Source: Elizabethkingia bruuniana (lineage in GTDB: Bacteria; Bacteroidota; Bacteroidia; Flavobacteriales; Weeksellaceae). From it: 64,000 bases of DNA. The position numbers and the translations under genes were made by a program. The DNA is taken from positions 1,364,001 through 1,428,000 of the forward strand of contig NZ_CP014337.1 of the NCBI RefSeq assembly GCF_002024805.1, read 5' to 3'. Positions 19,271-28,089 of the stretch are shown here, piece after piece; positions within the stretch are counted from its first letter, which is position 1, and each line of letters starts with the position of its first letter. The notes beneath the pieces are model-generated. The model was not told the DNA's origin. It saw only the letters and a program-made list of their open reading frames with translations, and did no database searches.

Positions 19271-20953
19271 CTATTCTGCAATACAGCGAACACTATTGCC
19301 AAATGAGCCGTATAGGGCTTTATCCATGAGAATCCCTGTTTCGGAACTCATAAAATTACTGGCATAAGAGCTGCTGGCCCAGTAATAGCCACCGTAGCCA
19401 CGGTATCTAAGACTACCGTTAGTTGATTCCCGAAAACCTGCATTGGGAAAGGTAAGTTGGATCTCTGGAGCTTTTTTACTACGAAAAACCTTTGCCGCTC
19501 CGTAGTTTGCAGCCGATGTCTCAAAACTTCCTACATCATTTTGTACCGTATTGTTGATCAATGTCCTGAGATCTGAGTGGGTAGGTACACGGAAACCTCC
19601 GACACAAGGATCATTAGAGGTTTTTATCGGACGATCTTCCGTTCCGTTGTTCCATCCTTTATTATTTGTATTATTTGTTCTGTTCCAATTAGAAATCGAT
19701 CCGTCATATGTATCAGCATCGGCTACTGTAAACTGGTAGCCCCATTGATAATAGCTTCCATGAACTTCCTTTCTGAGTACATCGGGATTATTGACAGTCG
19801 GGTTTTTGTTGGCAACGCCTTCATTGTAACGTGCCCATTTGTATCCCCCGATCACAGCATAGATCCCTGTACCTTTGGTTACGGTATTTCCGTTGACATC
19901 GGTATACCTGTCGCTATTAAACTTTAGTTTCAGTGTATAAAACCTGCCGGGTTCCAAACCTGCTTTGGCAGGTCCGTCTATGCTGATGTTAACAGGAGAT
20001 CTGTTAACGTCTTTACCTATAGCAATAGCTCCGACAGGGATCGTAATGGTTGTTTTATAGGCTGTTTCGCCTCCGGTATTGATGATAAATGTTTGTGCAG
20101 TAGTGCTGATCCCGGGAATAGAAGCTTCGCCGGAGTTTGTTCCGGTAACAGAACCATTTTTAAGGCTGATCTTTGTCGAAGAATAAAAGTTATTGATCTT
20201 CCCGGTAAAACCACCTGTCGTATTATTGTTCAGTGCATAGCTGCCTTTAATGTAGTCCGGTTGTCCGGGAGTTCCTTTTGCATCGGTATTTTCTACACTA
20301 ATGCTGATCCTGCTGAATTGGTGTTTCAGTACTACATCCAATACTGTATTCCCTCCTGACAGCAGTACATTTTCGTTGATGGCATACATAAGATCGGTAC
20401 CGGATTCTTTGCCGTCTAGTCCATTCAGGTTAAGAACTGCAGAATCTAAATTATCGGTGGGGACCACAGGAGGATCAGCTGTTGTATTCAGAGAATAGGT
20501 AACAAAGGTGTAACGTTGACCTCCAACCAGGTTGAGGTTAGCAAAAAACTTTTGTCCTTTATCAGATACATTACCCACTTCCTGTCCCAGGTAGGTACCA
20601 TCCTGTCTATAGACTATTACACGGTATTTTACATTTACACCAAGACTAAATACGCTCGCTTTGGAAGTTGAAGAGGACAATACTGATGAATAGTGTATTT
20701 TGGAAATGAAAGGGGAGAATCCTGACGTAATGCTGAATGGTCCGGAATTGATTTTTTCCTCTCTGTTGATCACAGCATTCCTGAAATTGCTGTTTACTGA
20801 AGCCTGATAGTCCATATCGAAGCCTCCCTCAGTAATGTTAAAACTTATACTATGCCCGTTGTTAGAAATATTACGATCTGTATCGGTACCTCGGCATGAA
20901 ATTGCAAATAGAAATAGTCCCACAAGAAACGAAAGTTTTAAAACTTTGTTCAT
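19271..20953 (-). CDS. FISUMP-domain surface lipoprotein
   Basis: A 560-residue lipoprotein: signal peptide with lipobox AISC (C20), then a fimbrillin-like all-beta N-terminal half (about 30-340) and a C-terminal FISUMP (Fib_succ_major) domain from about 360. FISUMP hallmarks are GYKWARYNEGV, YYQWGYQF, PCVGGFRVPTHSDL, FPNAGFRES, GGYYWASSSY and the terminal VRCIAE. Such proteins are surface-exposed in Bacteroidota and thought to bind glycans or act in adhesion. The adjacent 67-residue protein upstream on the same strand is probably co-expressed. Confidence 0.85.
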   Translation of the reverse strand: MNKVLKLSFLVGLFLFAISCRGTDTDRNISNNGHSISFNITEGGFDMDYQASVNSNFRNAVINREEKINSGPFSITSGFSPFISKIHYSSVLSSSTSKASVFSLGVNVKYRVIVYRQDGTYLGQEVGNVSDKGQKFFANLNLVGGQRYTFVTYSLNTTADPPVVPTDNLDSAVLNLNGLDGKESGTDLMYAINENVLLSGGNTVLDVVLKHQFSRISISVENTDAKGTPGQPDYIKGSYALNNNTTGGFTGKINNFYSSTKISLKNGSVTGTNSGEASIPGISTTAQTFIINTGGETAYKTTITIPVGAIAIGKDVNRSPVNISIDGPAKAGLEPGRFYTLKLKFNSDRYTDVNGNTVTKGTGIYAVIGGYKWARYNEGVANKNPTVNNPDVLRKEVHGSYYQWGYQFTVADADTYDGSISNWNRTNNTNNKGWNNGTEDRPIKTSNDPCVGGFRVPTHSDLRTLINNTVQNDVGSFETSAANYGAAKVFRSKKAPEIQLTFPNAGFRESTNGSLRYRGYGGYYWASSSYASNFMSSETGILMDKALYGSFGNSVRCIAE

Positions 20954-21058
20954 TATTTTTTTGTTTTAATTATGAATTTAGAAATATGAATAAGTGCTCA
21001 TCCTACATCATCTATTCTCAATAGTGAAGTGGTTAATACTAAATAACCTGTGTAATAA

Positions 21059-21262
21059 TTAATTCCACCATTCTCCTTCCGGTTCACCTGTTCCGGCACT
21101 TCCACCATCTACCCATGGGTCTTCCTGTATACCACTCGTTCCGCCGGGCTGTATAGTAGAGCCTGTAGCAATTCCATATTCCATCTCTATATAGGAAACT
21201 TCAATTTTAGGCGGAATATAAACTCTCTTTTTTTCATTATTCTCTGTATTGTGTTCATTCAT
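21059..21262 (-). CDS. Small Gly-rich protein with conserved 'YIPPKIEV' N-terminus
   Basis: A 67-residue protein starting at ATG 21262 (a TTG 24 bp upstream is less likely). The N-terminal half is basic/aliphatic (K-R-V-Y-I-P-P-K-I-E-V-S-Y-I-E-M-E). The C-terminal half is acidic and Gly/Ser/Trp-rich (GGTSGIQ, GGSAGTGEPEGEWWN). There is no signal peptide. Short proteins of this design are common in Flavobacteriia near surface lipoproteins, but their role is unknown to me; a leader/core layout like a peptide precursor is possible. It lies 105 bp upstream of the FISUMP lipoprotein gene, same strand. Confidence 0.6.
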   Translation of the reverse strand: MNEHNTENNEKKRVYIPPKIEVSYIEMEYGIATGSTIQPGGTSGIQEDPWVDGGSAGTGEPEGEWWN

Positions 21263-21424
21263 TATATATTTTTCTTTTATATACAAAAATTTGTTTCAGT
21301 ACTATTCGTACTGAAACCATACATACTGATTTAGAATAAATTAATTGTTGTGAAGTTGCTTTATTTTTTTTAAGGTATTTTTATAAATTGATGTAAATGT
21401 AAAGGATAAATAAACACGATAATA

Positions 21425-21440
21425 TGACAGAATTCTGTCA
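21425..21440. promoter_or_regulatory. Perfect 16-bp palindrome, candidate operator
   Basis: TGACAGAATTCTGTCA is a perfect palindrome, 163 bp upstream of the small Gly-rich protein gene. It looks like the binding site of a dimeric regulator. Confidence 0.4.
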
Positions 21441-21865
21441 TTTTTTAGGCTGAAAAACTATTCAATACACTTCTCGATGTAATTTTTAAGAAAGACAATC
21501 TTCGTCACTTCGGGCACAAAGTGAAGTGTATCGATAAGTCTGGTTTAAACACAAAGAAAAGATCACAAATCTTTCTGTTGGGTATTTCCAACTTTTCTAG
21601 GCTTATGAAGGTTTAAAACCCTTACAAGGATAGATAATATCACTCTGAGCAAAGAGTGGCATGTATTATAACGAACTCATGTTATCAGATATGAGAGACT
21701 AAACCTAAATTATCTTAACTTCTTAATGGTTTATTTCATCATTTAGAAATTAAGTTTATTAAGGTATCAATATAGTATTAAATTGTAGGGCTTAGTAGAT
21801 AGTAAATGCTAATATAACTATACCAATCTGAATGTATTCGAAGAGTTTTTATATTCCAAAGTAGT

Positions 21866-21895
21866 TTTGTGTAATGATTGATTTTTATATCTTTG
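21866..21895 (+). promoter_or_regulatory. Promoter of the AraC regulator gene, likely leaderless
   Basis: TTTG at 21866-21869 and TATCTTTG at 21888-21895 are spaced 18 bp, fitting the Bacteroidota -33/-7 pattern. The -7 box ends only 4 bp before the ATG at 21900, so transcription probably starts at or next to the start codon. Confidence 0.5.
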
Positions 21896-21899
21896 AACT

Positions 21900-22805
21900 A
21901 TGAAAACCTCCGAAACTTTACAGGAATTTTATACCAGAACATTGCCCGGAAAAGATGTTTCCAAACTCTTGTGCTGTCCGGGGGTAGGTCATGTCAATAT
22001 TTTCTCCAGAGAAAGTTGTGCCAGAGTCACACCATATAGCCGCAGAGATTATTATAAGATCTCTTTAATTATAGGTGAGGGCAAACTACACTATGCCGAC
22101 AGATGGATTTGTATAGACCGTCCTGCACTGCTTTTCTCGAGTCCGTTAATTCCTTATTCATGGGAAGCCACTTCTGAAGATCAGAGCGGATGGTTCTGCC
22201 TTTTTACTGAACATTTTCTGAAAAATGGCAATATGGGAAACATTCAGGATTCCAACTTTTATAAGATAGGAGGTGAGCCTGTATTCTTTTTGAATGACGA
22301 TCAGGTGAAATCTGTAGAACTTCTTTTCTCCAGAATAAAAGAAGAAATAGATGCTGATTACGTTCACAAATATGATGTTATTCGTAACTATCTGCAGCTT
22401 CTGGTGCATGAAGCTATGAAAATGAGCCCGGCACAATCTTATGAACGATATAATAATGCTTCACAGAGAGTAGCTTCACTCTTTATGGATCTTATGGAAA
22501 GACAATATCCTATTGATGGAACAGCCAACCCTCTGAGACTAAAATCTGCGGTAGATTATGCCCAAAACCTCAATATTCATGTTAATTCTCTCAACAGAGC
22601 GTTGAAAACGGTTACCGGAAAAACAACTTCGGAATTAATAGCCAACAGAATTGTTCAGGAAGCTAAAGCTTTATTAAATCATACCGACTGGAACATCAAT
22701 GAAATTGCTTTCTGCCTTGGCTTCGATGACTCAGCTTATTTTACCAATTTCTTCAGAAAACAGACTCGCTTATCGCCTGTAGCTTACAGAAGTAAAGTTG
22801 TTTGA
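21900..22805 (+). CDS. AraC family transcriptional regulator
   Basis: A 301-residue regulator. The N-terminal half is a cupin-like sensor domain (about 20-150, with S-P-L-I-P-Y-S-W). The C-terminal 100 residues carry two HTH motifs; the second shows the AraC signature (WNINEIAFCLGFDDSAYFTN, then FFRKQTRLSPVAYR). It lies just upstream, in the same direction, of an aldo/keto reductase, YciI-like, MFS and MBL genes, and is likely to regulate some of them; AraC proteins of this type often control a neighbouring reductase gene. That link is inferred. Confidence 0.9.
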   Translation: MKTSETLQEFYTRTLPGKDVSKLLCCPGVGHVNIFSRESCARVTPYSRRDYYKISLIIGEGKLHYADRWICIDRPALLFSSPLIPYSWEATSEDQSGWFCLFTEHFLKNGNMGNIQDSNFYKIGGEPVFFLNDDQVKSVELLFSRIKEEIDADYVHKYDVIRNYLQLLVHEAMKMSPAQSYERYNNASQRVASLFMDLMERQYPIDGTANPLRLKSAVDYAQNLNIHVNSLNRALKTVTGKTTSELIANRIVQEAKALLNHTDWNINEIAFCLGFDDSAYFTNFFRKQTRLSPVAYRSKVV

Positions 22806-22952
22806 ATTTTACAATTTTTAGTTTGAATACTTTATACGCTCCCCAGTGAGTGCTACTTAACTTTGTGTTGTTAAATTACTTTATATAATTATAACACAAA
22901 GGCACTATTGCTTTGGTGTTTTAAAACTTTAAATTATTAAAAACATCGAGTT

Positions 22953-23954
22953 ATGAATTACAAAACTTTAGGAAAAACAGGAGAACAATTATCCGCTATA
23001 GGATTAGGTTGTATGGGCATGAGCTTCGCTTATGGACAGGCCGACGAACAGGAAAGTATCAGAACATTACATAAAGCATTAGATTCCGGAATTAACTTTT
23101 GGGATACTGCAGACATGTATGCTAATGGAAAAAATGAAGAGCTTATTTCAAAGGTTTTGGTACCCAACAGAGATAAGATATTTATAGCGACCAAATTCGG
23201 GTTCCGTTTTAAGAATAATGAAGCAGGACCGAGCAATAGTGCTAATACTTATTTTGATGGATCACCGGAATGGATTAAACAGGCAGTTGATAATAGTCTT
23301 CAGAGATTGAAAATTGATACAATAGATTTGTATTATGCACACCGTATAGACCCTAATGTGCCAGTTGAAGAAACAGTAGGCGCTATGGCAGAACTGGTAA
23401 AAGCAGGTAAGGTACGTTACTTAGGTTTATCTGAAGCATCTGCTGAATCTATCAGGAAAGCCAATGCAATACATCCGATTGCTGCTTTACAATCCGAATA
23501 CTCACTTCTGACAAGAGATGTAGAAGAAAGCATACTTCCGGTGGTAAGAGAATTAGGAATTAGTCTTGTCCCATATTCGCCTTTAGCAAGAGGTTTGTTC
23601 AATAATATTAACGAAGTTCAGCAATTGGAAGATAGTGATTTCAGAAAAAGTTTGCCACGTTATCAGGAAGCCTATCTTGAGAATAACAAAAATCTGGCTA
23701 AAGAACTGAATGGATTGGCTGCATCCAAAGATATTACTGGTAGTCAGTTAGCATTAGCATGGGTATTGACTCAGGGAGACGATATTATTCCTATTCCGGG
23801 AACTAAGCGTGTAAAATATCTTGAGCAGAATATTGAAGCTGCTGCGGTTACTTTCACAGAAACAGAAAAGAACCAGATAGAAGAGATTATTAAAAAATAT
23901 CCGAATACCGGACCACGTTATTCTGAAGGTTCTATGAAACTGGTGAATAATTAA
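22953..23954 (+). CDS. Aldo/keto reductase
   Basis: A 333-residue NADPH-dependent oxidoreductase of the AKR13-like group. TIM-barrel landmarks: GLGCMGMSF at residues 18-26, catalytic D and Y in FWDTADMYANGKNEEL, K in IATKFGF, H in LYYAHRID and the cofactor region IPIPGTKR near residue 285. Probably reduces reactive aldehydes or quinones. Preceded by an inverted repeat CTTTGTGTT/AACACAAAG (22861-22901) that is either the AraC gene's terminator or an operator. Confidence 0.93.
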   Translation: MNYKTLGKTGEQLSAIGLGCMGMSFAYGQADEQESIRTLHKALDSGINFWDTADMYANGKNEELISKVLVPNRDKIFIATKFGFRFKNNEAGPSNSANTYFDGSPEWIKQAVDNSLQRLKIDTIDLYYAHRIDPNVPVEETVGAMAELVKAGKVRYLGLSEASAESIRKANAIHPIAALQSEYSLLTRDVEESILPVVRELGISLVPYSPLARGLFNNINEVQQLEDSDFRKSLPRYQEAYLENNKNLAKELNGLAASKDITGSQLALAWVLTQGDDIIPIPGTKRVKYLEQNIEAAAVTFTETEKNQIEEIIKKYPNTGPRYSEGSMKLVNN

Positions 23955-24112
23955 AATACTCTTTAATAGCTAGTTTTGTTAATTAGGGGTTAGGTTCATA
24001 GCAACAATTGAAATACTAGAACTAAACCTCATAGGTTTTGAAAATAATTTTATCAGTATTTAATATTGTCAAGTCCTATAGATAGGCGACCTTTGCATTG
24101 TTTAAACAACAA

Positions 24113-24412
24113 ATGACCATGTTTATTATATCATTAAACTATATTAAGGCTATCAGCGAAATAGAAGTACATATCGATGCACACAATGATTTTCTGGATA
24201 AGCATTATGCTGATAAGAAGTTCCTGATGTCAGGAAGAAAGAATCCGAGAACCGGAGGAATTATTATAGCTCAAAATGCAACAATAGAGGAGATAAGGGA
24301 AATAATAAAAGAAGATCCCTTTCATCAGTATCAGGTAGCTGAATATGAAATAACAGAATTTCTTCCTACAAAGTTTAATTCAGATCTTAAAACGATATTG
24401 GAAGCTTTGTAA
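24113..24412 (+). CDS. YciI family protein
   Basis: A 99-residue dimeric alpha/beta-barrel-type protein. Family marks: H-x-x-F-L-D-K-H near residue 26, S-G-R-K-N-P-R-T-G-G-I near 45 and D-P-F-x-x-x-x-V-A-E-Y-E-I near 70. YciI-like proteins are suspected small-molecule hydrolases or binders; the exact reaction is unknown. I use ATG at 24113; an upstream TTG is also in frame. It precedes an MFS gene by 283 bp containing dispersed repeats. Confidence 0.85.
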   Translation: MTMFIISLNYIKAISEIEVHIDAHNDFLDKHYADKKFLMSGRKNPRTGGIIIAQNATIEEIREIIKEDPFHQYQVAEYEITEFLPTKFNSDLKTILEAL

Positions 24413-24431
24413 ACTATCTCTTCGACTACGC

Positions 24432-24586
24432 TCAGAGTGACAGCTGTCGAGTAAATAGGTAAAGAAAGCTTTTAAATGATAAACTCTGTCACCTCGAGTG
24501 TTTTGCGAAAAGGAATGTAACAAAATGTATTGAGAGGTCTTGTTAAATTGTACTCTTTGTTCAGAGTGACAATTGTTGAGTAAATA
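24432..24586. repeat. Degenerate dispersed repeat cluster
   Basis: Two copies of a 26-bp sequence starting TCAGAGTGACA and ending GAGTAAATA (24432-24457 and 24561-24586; 23 of 26 identical) are 129 bp apart. Between them an inverted version (CTCTGTCACCTCGAGTG, about 24484-24500) is seen. The pattern resembles REP-type intergenic repeats of Flavobacteriia. Confidence 0.6.
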
Positions 24587-24695
24587 ATGAAGGCTCAATA
24601 ATATTAATTTCTAAATGTTGAAATTAAATTTTCAAAATATTAAACCTATGAGGTTTGAAAAAATAAATCATAAACAAAAAAACAAATAATACTAT

Positions 24696-25892
24696 ATGCT
24701 TAATAAGCAGCTGGAAACAAAACACCAATTCATAGCTACTATTCTTGCTTTCGCAGTTATTCCAATGTCGGGATTAGCCACGGATATTTATCTGCCATCT
24801 ATGCCCAGTATGGCCGAAGATCTCCATCTGCCAGAAGCCAGGATACAACTTACTTTAACCTTTTATCTTATCAGTTATGGTATCTCTCAGTTCTTTTCAG
24901 GAGCTCTGGTAGATGCTTTCGGGCGCTATAAGATCAGTATTATGGCATTATTACTTTTCGTTGTGTCTTTCTGGATCACAGGACACACCCAAAATATTTA
25001 TGTTATCTATCTGATGCGGATTGTACAGGGAATATTGTCCGGGTTGGTGGTTGTATCCAAACGAGCCTTTTTTGTGGATGTTTATGATGGGGAAAAGAGG
25101 AAACATTACCTCAGTATTATGACTATTGTATGGTCATTAGGCCCTATTATAGCACCTTTTATAGGCGGGTATTTGCAAAAGAGTTTTGGATGGCAGTCTA
25201 ACTTTACTGTATTAGCAGTATATTCATTAATAATTTTGATACTGGAGCTTATCTTTTCCGGAGAGACCATTAAAAATAAAAATCCTTTTCATATTGGTTT
25301 TCTGTGGAATGAATTTAAAACCATGCTGGGGACATTAGATTTCTTTTTTGGGATGCTAATGTGTGGCGTAAGCTATGCACTGATTATGTTCTACAACCTG
25401 TGCGGCCCATTTATTATAGAACACAAATTAGGTTACTCCTCTGTAACTACAGGATATCTTTCGCTTCTGATGGGACTGGCGTGGATGAGCGGCGGATTCC
25501 TTGGAAAGGCATTAATCTCCAGGCCCTTTCTGCCAAAGCTTAGATATTCCAACTTCTTACAATTGCTCTTTATAGTACTAATGTTTGCTAGTTCATTCTA
25601 TATAGAGAACCTCTTTACATTAGTAGTTTTTGCTTTTGTAATACATGTTACTGCAGGATTTATGTTTAATAACTACTTTGCTTATTGTTTGGGGCGTTTC
25701 CCAAAATCTGCAGGAATATCTGGCGGAATTACAGGTGGAGTAGTATATATTATAACTTCTGTAGTTAGTTATGGTATAGCTGCAATAATAAAGCCGGTAC
25801 AGCAGACTGGTATTGCTGAAGGTTATTTTGCTATCGGTGTTTTAGGTTTTATTATTCTGTCTTTTATTAAACGTAAAAAAGCACATATCTGA
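24696..25892 (+). CDS. Bcr/CflA-type MFS multidrug transporter
   Basis: A 398-residue membrane protein with 12 predicted transmembrane helices. The start of helix 1 has the Bcr/CflA mark ATDIYLPSMPSM (near residue 29) and the conserved loop D-A-F-G-R-Y-K follows helix 2. It would export drugs or metabolites by proton antiport. Its TGA stop overlaps the ATG of the MBL-fold gene (ATGA overlap at 25892), so the two are translationally coupled. Confidence 0.9.
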   Translation: MLNKQLETKHQFIATILAFAVIPMSGLATDIYLPSMPSMAEDLHLPEARIQLTLTFYLISYGISQFFSGALVDAFGRYKISIMALLLFVVSFWITGHTQNIYVIYLMRIVQGILSGLVVVSKRAFFVDVYDGEKRKHYLSIMTIVWSLGPIIAPFIGGYLQKSFGWQSNFTVLAVYSLIILILELIFSGETIKNKNPFHIGFLWNEFKTMLGTLDFFFGMLMCGVSYALIMFYNLCGPFIIEHKLGYSSVTTGYLSLLMGLAWMSGGFLGKALISRPFLPKLRYSNFLQLLFIVLMFASSFYIENLFTLVVFAFVIHVTAGFMFNNYFAYCLGRFPKSAGISGGITGGVVYIITSVVSYGIAAIIKPVQQTGIAEGYFAIGVLGFIILSFIKRKKAHI

Positions 25893-26887
25893 TGAACAGA
25901 CGCGAATTATTAAAAAAAGGAAGTATTGCAGGATTATTTAGTTTATTGCCTGCAACAAGTTTATTAGCCGAAGTGACTAAACCTGTAAAGCAGAAAGCCC
26001 GGAAATCATTGGCGGGTTACAAGAAAATGCAATTAGGGACACTGGAATTGTATATTCTTTCTGATGGTTTTATCCGGGACGGGGTAGATGGTTTTGCACC
26101 AAGAGCTGATATAAAAGAACTAAAGAAGTTATTGCAGGATAACTTCCGGTCGGAAGAAAACATTGATATGGCAATGAATGTTCCGTTGATAAAGACAGAA
26201 AACAGATTAATTCTAATGGATGCCGGAATGGGAATGTTTGCGGATGAAAATACAGGTTTCCTGCTGGAGAGTCTTTCCAAAGCAGGCTTTAAGCCTGAGG
26301 ATATTACCGACGTATTTATTTCTCATGCTCATCCCGATCATATTGGTGGTCTTGTAGATAAAACCGGAAAATTGGTTTTTCCAAATGCTGGTTATTTTAT
26401 TAATAAAACGGAATACGACTTTTGGATGCAGGCTACCATGGAGGACTTTGGAAATAGTGCTCTGAAGAATAAGCCAGATTTTCTTTTACAGATTATTGGA
26501 GGCATCAGAAAAATACTGACAGCCATAAAGTCTAAGACCAAATACTATGATTTTAACATGCCGCTTTATCAGTATTTCAGCTTTATACAAGCGCCTGGGC
26601 ATACGCCGGGATTAACGCTTTGTAAGATAAAATCGCAAAATGAGGAAATACTCTATATGGCCGATTTAATTCATTCAGATGCTTTATTATTTCCCCATCC
26701 GGAATGGGGGTTCTCCGGAGATACAGATTTGGATCTGGCAGTTGAATCCAGAAAAAAGATACTTAACTATTTAGCAGATAACAGACTGCAGGGATTAGGT
26801 TATCATCTTACATGGCCAGGGACAGGCTTTACTAAGAAACTACAAAATGCTTTTCAATGGTTTCCTACAGCCTACTTTACACCATAG
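25892..26887 (+). CDS. Secreted MBL-fold metallo-hydrolase
   Basis: A 331-residue metallo-beta-lactamase-fold enzyme. It starts with a Tat-like signal (N-R-R-E-L-L-K-K-G then a hydrophobic stretch to about residue 27). The zinc motif is SHAHPDHIGG with H145, H147, D149 and H150; further metal ligands lie in PGHTPG (about 235) and ADLIHSD (about 255). This layout fits lactonase/arylsulfatase-like or quinone-related hydrolases rather than true beta-lactamases. It is coupled to the MFS gene by a 1-bp overlap, so exporter and enzyme may act on the same compound. Confidence 0.9.
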   Translation: MNRRELLKKGSIAGLFSLLPATSLLAEVTKPVKQKARKSLAGYKKMQLGTLELYILSDGFIRDGVDGFAPRADIKELKKLLQDNFRSEENIDMAMNVPLIKTENRLILMDAGMGMFADENTGFLLESLSKAGFKPEDITDVFISHAHPDHIGGLVDKTGKLVFPNAGYFINKTEYDFWMQATMEDFGNSALKNKPDFLLQIIGGIRKILTAIKSKTKYYDFNMPLYQYFSFIQAPGHTPGLTLCKIKSQNEEILYMADLIHSDALLFPHPEWGFSGDTDLDLAVESRKKILNYLADNRLQGLGYHLTWPGTGFTKKLQNAFQWFPTAYFTP

Positions 26888-27046
26888 AATTAAGTAAGAA
26901 TTTAGAATTACGAAATAAGAAAGGTATATTGGTTTTTGAACATGGAAAAGATATTACATTCTTTGCCCACGTTCGGTAATTTAATGTATTATGATATTAG
27001 TTGCGAATGTTTAAACAGTAGTGGTATACAGAATTAAATAAGCAAA

Positions 27047-27076
27047 AACCTTGTCAAAACTAATTTTGACAAGGTT
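27047..27076. terminator. Bidirectional terminator
   Basis: Perfect inverted repeat AACCTTGTCAAAA / TTTTGACAAGGTT with a 4-nt loop, between the convergent MBL and DUF2490 genes. Confidence 0.75.
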
Positions 27077-27104
27077 CGTTATTTTAAAATATATATTATC
27101 GGAA

Positions 27105-27779
27105 TTAACGCATTAATCCGAAAACATCGTTCAGGTAAAAGCCTATCTGAAACTGATATCGGTCGGTATTGGAAAGCATCTGATTCATCAGCCCGCCTTC
27201 AACCCGCATTTTGTCATTGATGACGTAGCCTACAGCAGCATAAAGCCTGTTTCTGTCGAAAGCTTCTTTCTTAGCATTGATGAAGATTTCATCGTATACA
27301 CTGGCATACCATGTGTTTTTAACAAGTGAAGTATTGTTGAAAGGAACTATAACTCCCAATTGATAACGGAATCTAACCTCTGTCTTTGGCTGCAGAAATC
27401 TCTCTTCAATTCTGTAACGGTGATTTAGCTGTACTCTGCCAAATTTCTGTTTGGTAATAAACTGCTGGAACAATCTGTGTTCATCCAGTTGGGAAATATT
27501 CTGGTCTGCATCGTAGTTGTGAGAATGTACATAGGCGTAACCCAATAAAACATTATTGTTGTTTTCAGAAAGGTTATAACCAATACCTGTTCTTAGTAAA
27601 AGCTGATTAAGATCGCCTATAAAGTCATAATTCCGGTACTGGACTTCGTAATGGATATTGAATTTAGGATTTATCTTTTCGTTACCAAAAAGCATTATCC
27701 AGTTACCAACGTCCGATTTTTGTGCTGCCAGTAATCCGAAACTTATACCTGCCAGAAAGGCGAATGTTCTCTTAATCAT
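27105..27779 (-). CDS. DUF2490 outer-membrane-type protein
   Basis: A 224-residue protein with a signal peptide (residues 1-19, LLAAQ). The mature part alternates polar and aromatic residues as in a small beta-barrel and ends with an aromatic-containing strand. It matches DUF2490: N-W-I-M-L-F-G-N near residue 28, H-R-Y-R-I-E-E-R-F near residue 120, N-x-W-Y-A-S-V-Y-D-E-I-F near 160. Probably an outer-membrane protein of unknown substrate. Confidence 0.8.
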   Translation of the reverse strand: MIKRTFAFLAGISFGLLAAQKSDVGNWIMLFGNEKINPKFNIHYEVQYRNYDFIGDLNQLLLRTGIGYNLSENNNNVLLGYAYVHSHNYDADQNISQLDEHRLFQQFITKQKFGRVQLNHRYRIEERFLQPKTEVRFRYQLGVIVPFNNTSLVKNTWYASVYDEIFINAKKEAFDRNRLYAAVGYVINDKMRVEGGLMNQMLSNTDRYQFQIGFYLNDVFGLMR

Positions 27780-27877
27780 GTATTACGTTTTCACAAATAT
27801 AGATAAAAGCTATTAATGGACATAATTCGATATAAAATTTCTACGGAATAATACACATTATAATGGGAAAAGCTTTA

Positions 27878-28009
27878 AACCACATAGGTACATAGGATAA
27901 GCCGTATAGAATAGAGTCATATATAGGAAAGCAAGCTTTCGCACATTAGCGATGTATACTATATTACTATCGAAGATATCTTTTTGAAATACTATGTGTC
28001 TATGTGGTT
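27878..28009. repeat. Imperfect palindromic intergenic element
   Basis: The ends are near-perfect inverted repeats: AACCACATAGGTACATAG (27878-27895) and CTATGTGTCTATGTGGTT (27992-28009), 16 of 18 positions complementary. The 96 bp between are AT-rich and non-coding. It looks like a short non-autonomous (MITE- or REP-like) element in the cydB/DUF2490 spacer. A weak hairpin, AACCCTCAA/TTGAGGGTT at 28025-28064, follows and may terminate cydB transcription. Confidence 0.6.
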
Positions 28010-28089
28010 GATAACATAAAGTTAAACCCTCAAAGACCATAAGAAATTAAGGTAATTGAGGGTTCTTTTATTGTTCAGAAATTTATCTT

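Larger units (their letters stand above)
21263..21899. other. Long gene-free region with palindromes
   Basis: 637 bp without a gene, between divergent promoters. It holds a perfect 16-bp palindrome (21425-21440) and two short hairpins, 21504-21528 (CACTT...AAGTG) and 21641-21658 (CACTCT...AGAGTG), which look like degraded dispersed intergenic repeats. Confidence 0.6.

Noticed and set aside
27858-28040. 60-codon minus-strand frame
   Set aside because: It coincides with the palindromic repeat element and has no protein-like conservation or start signal.
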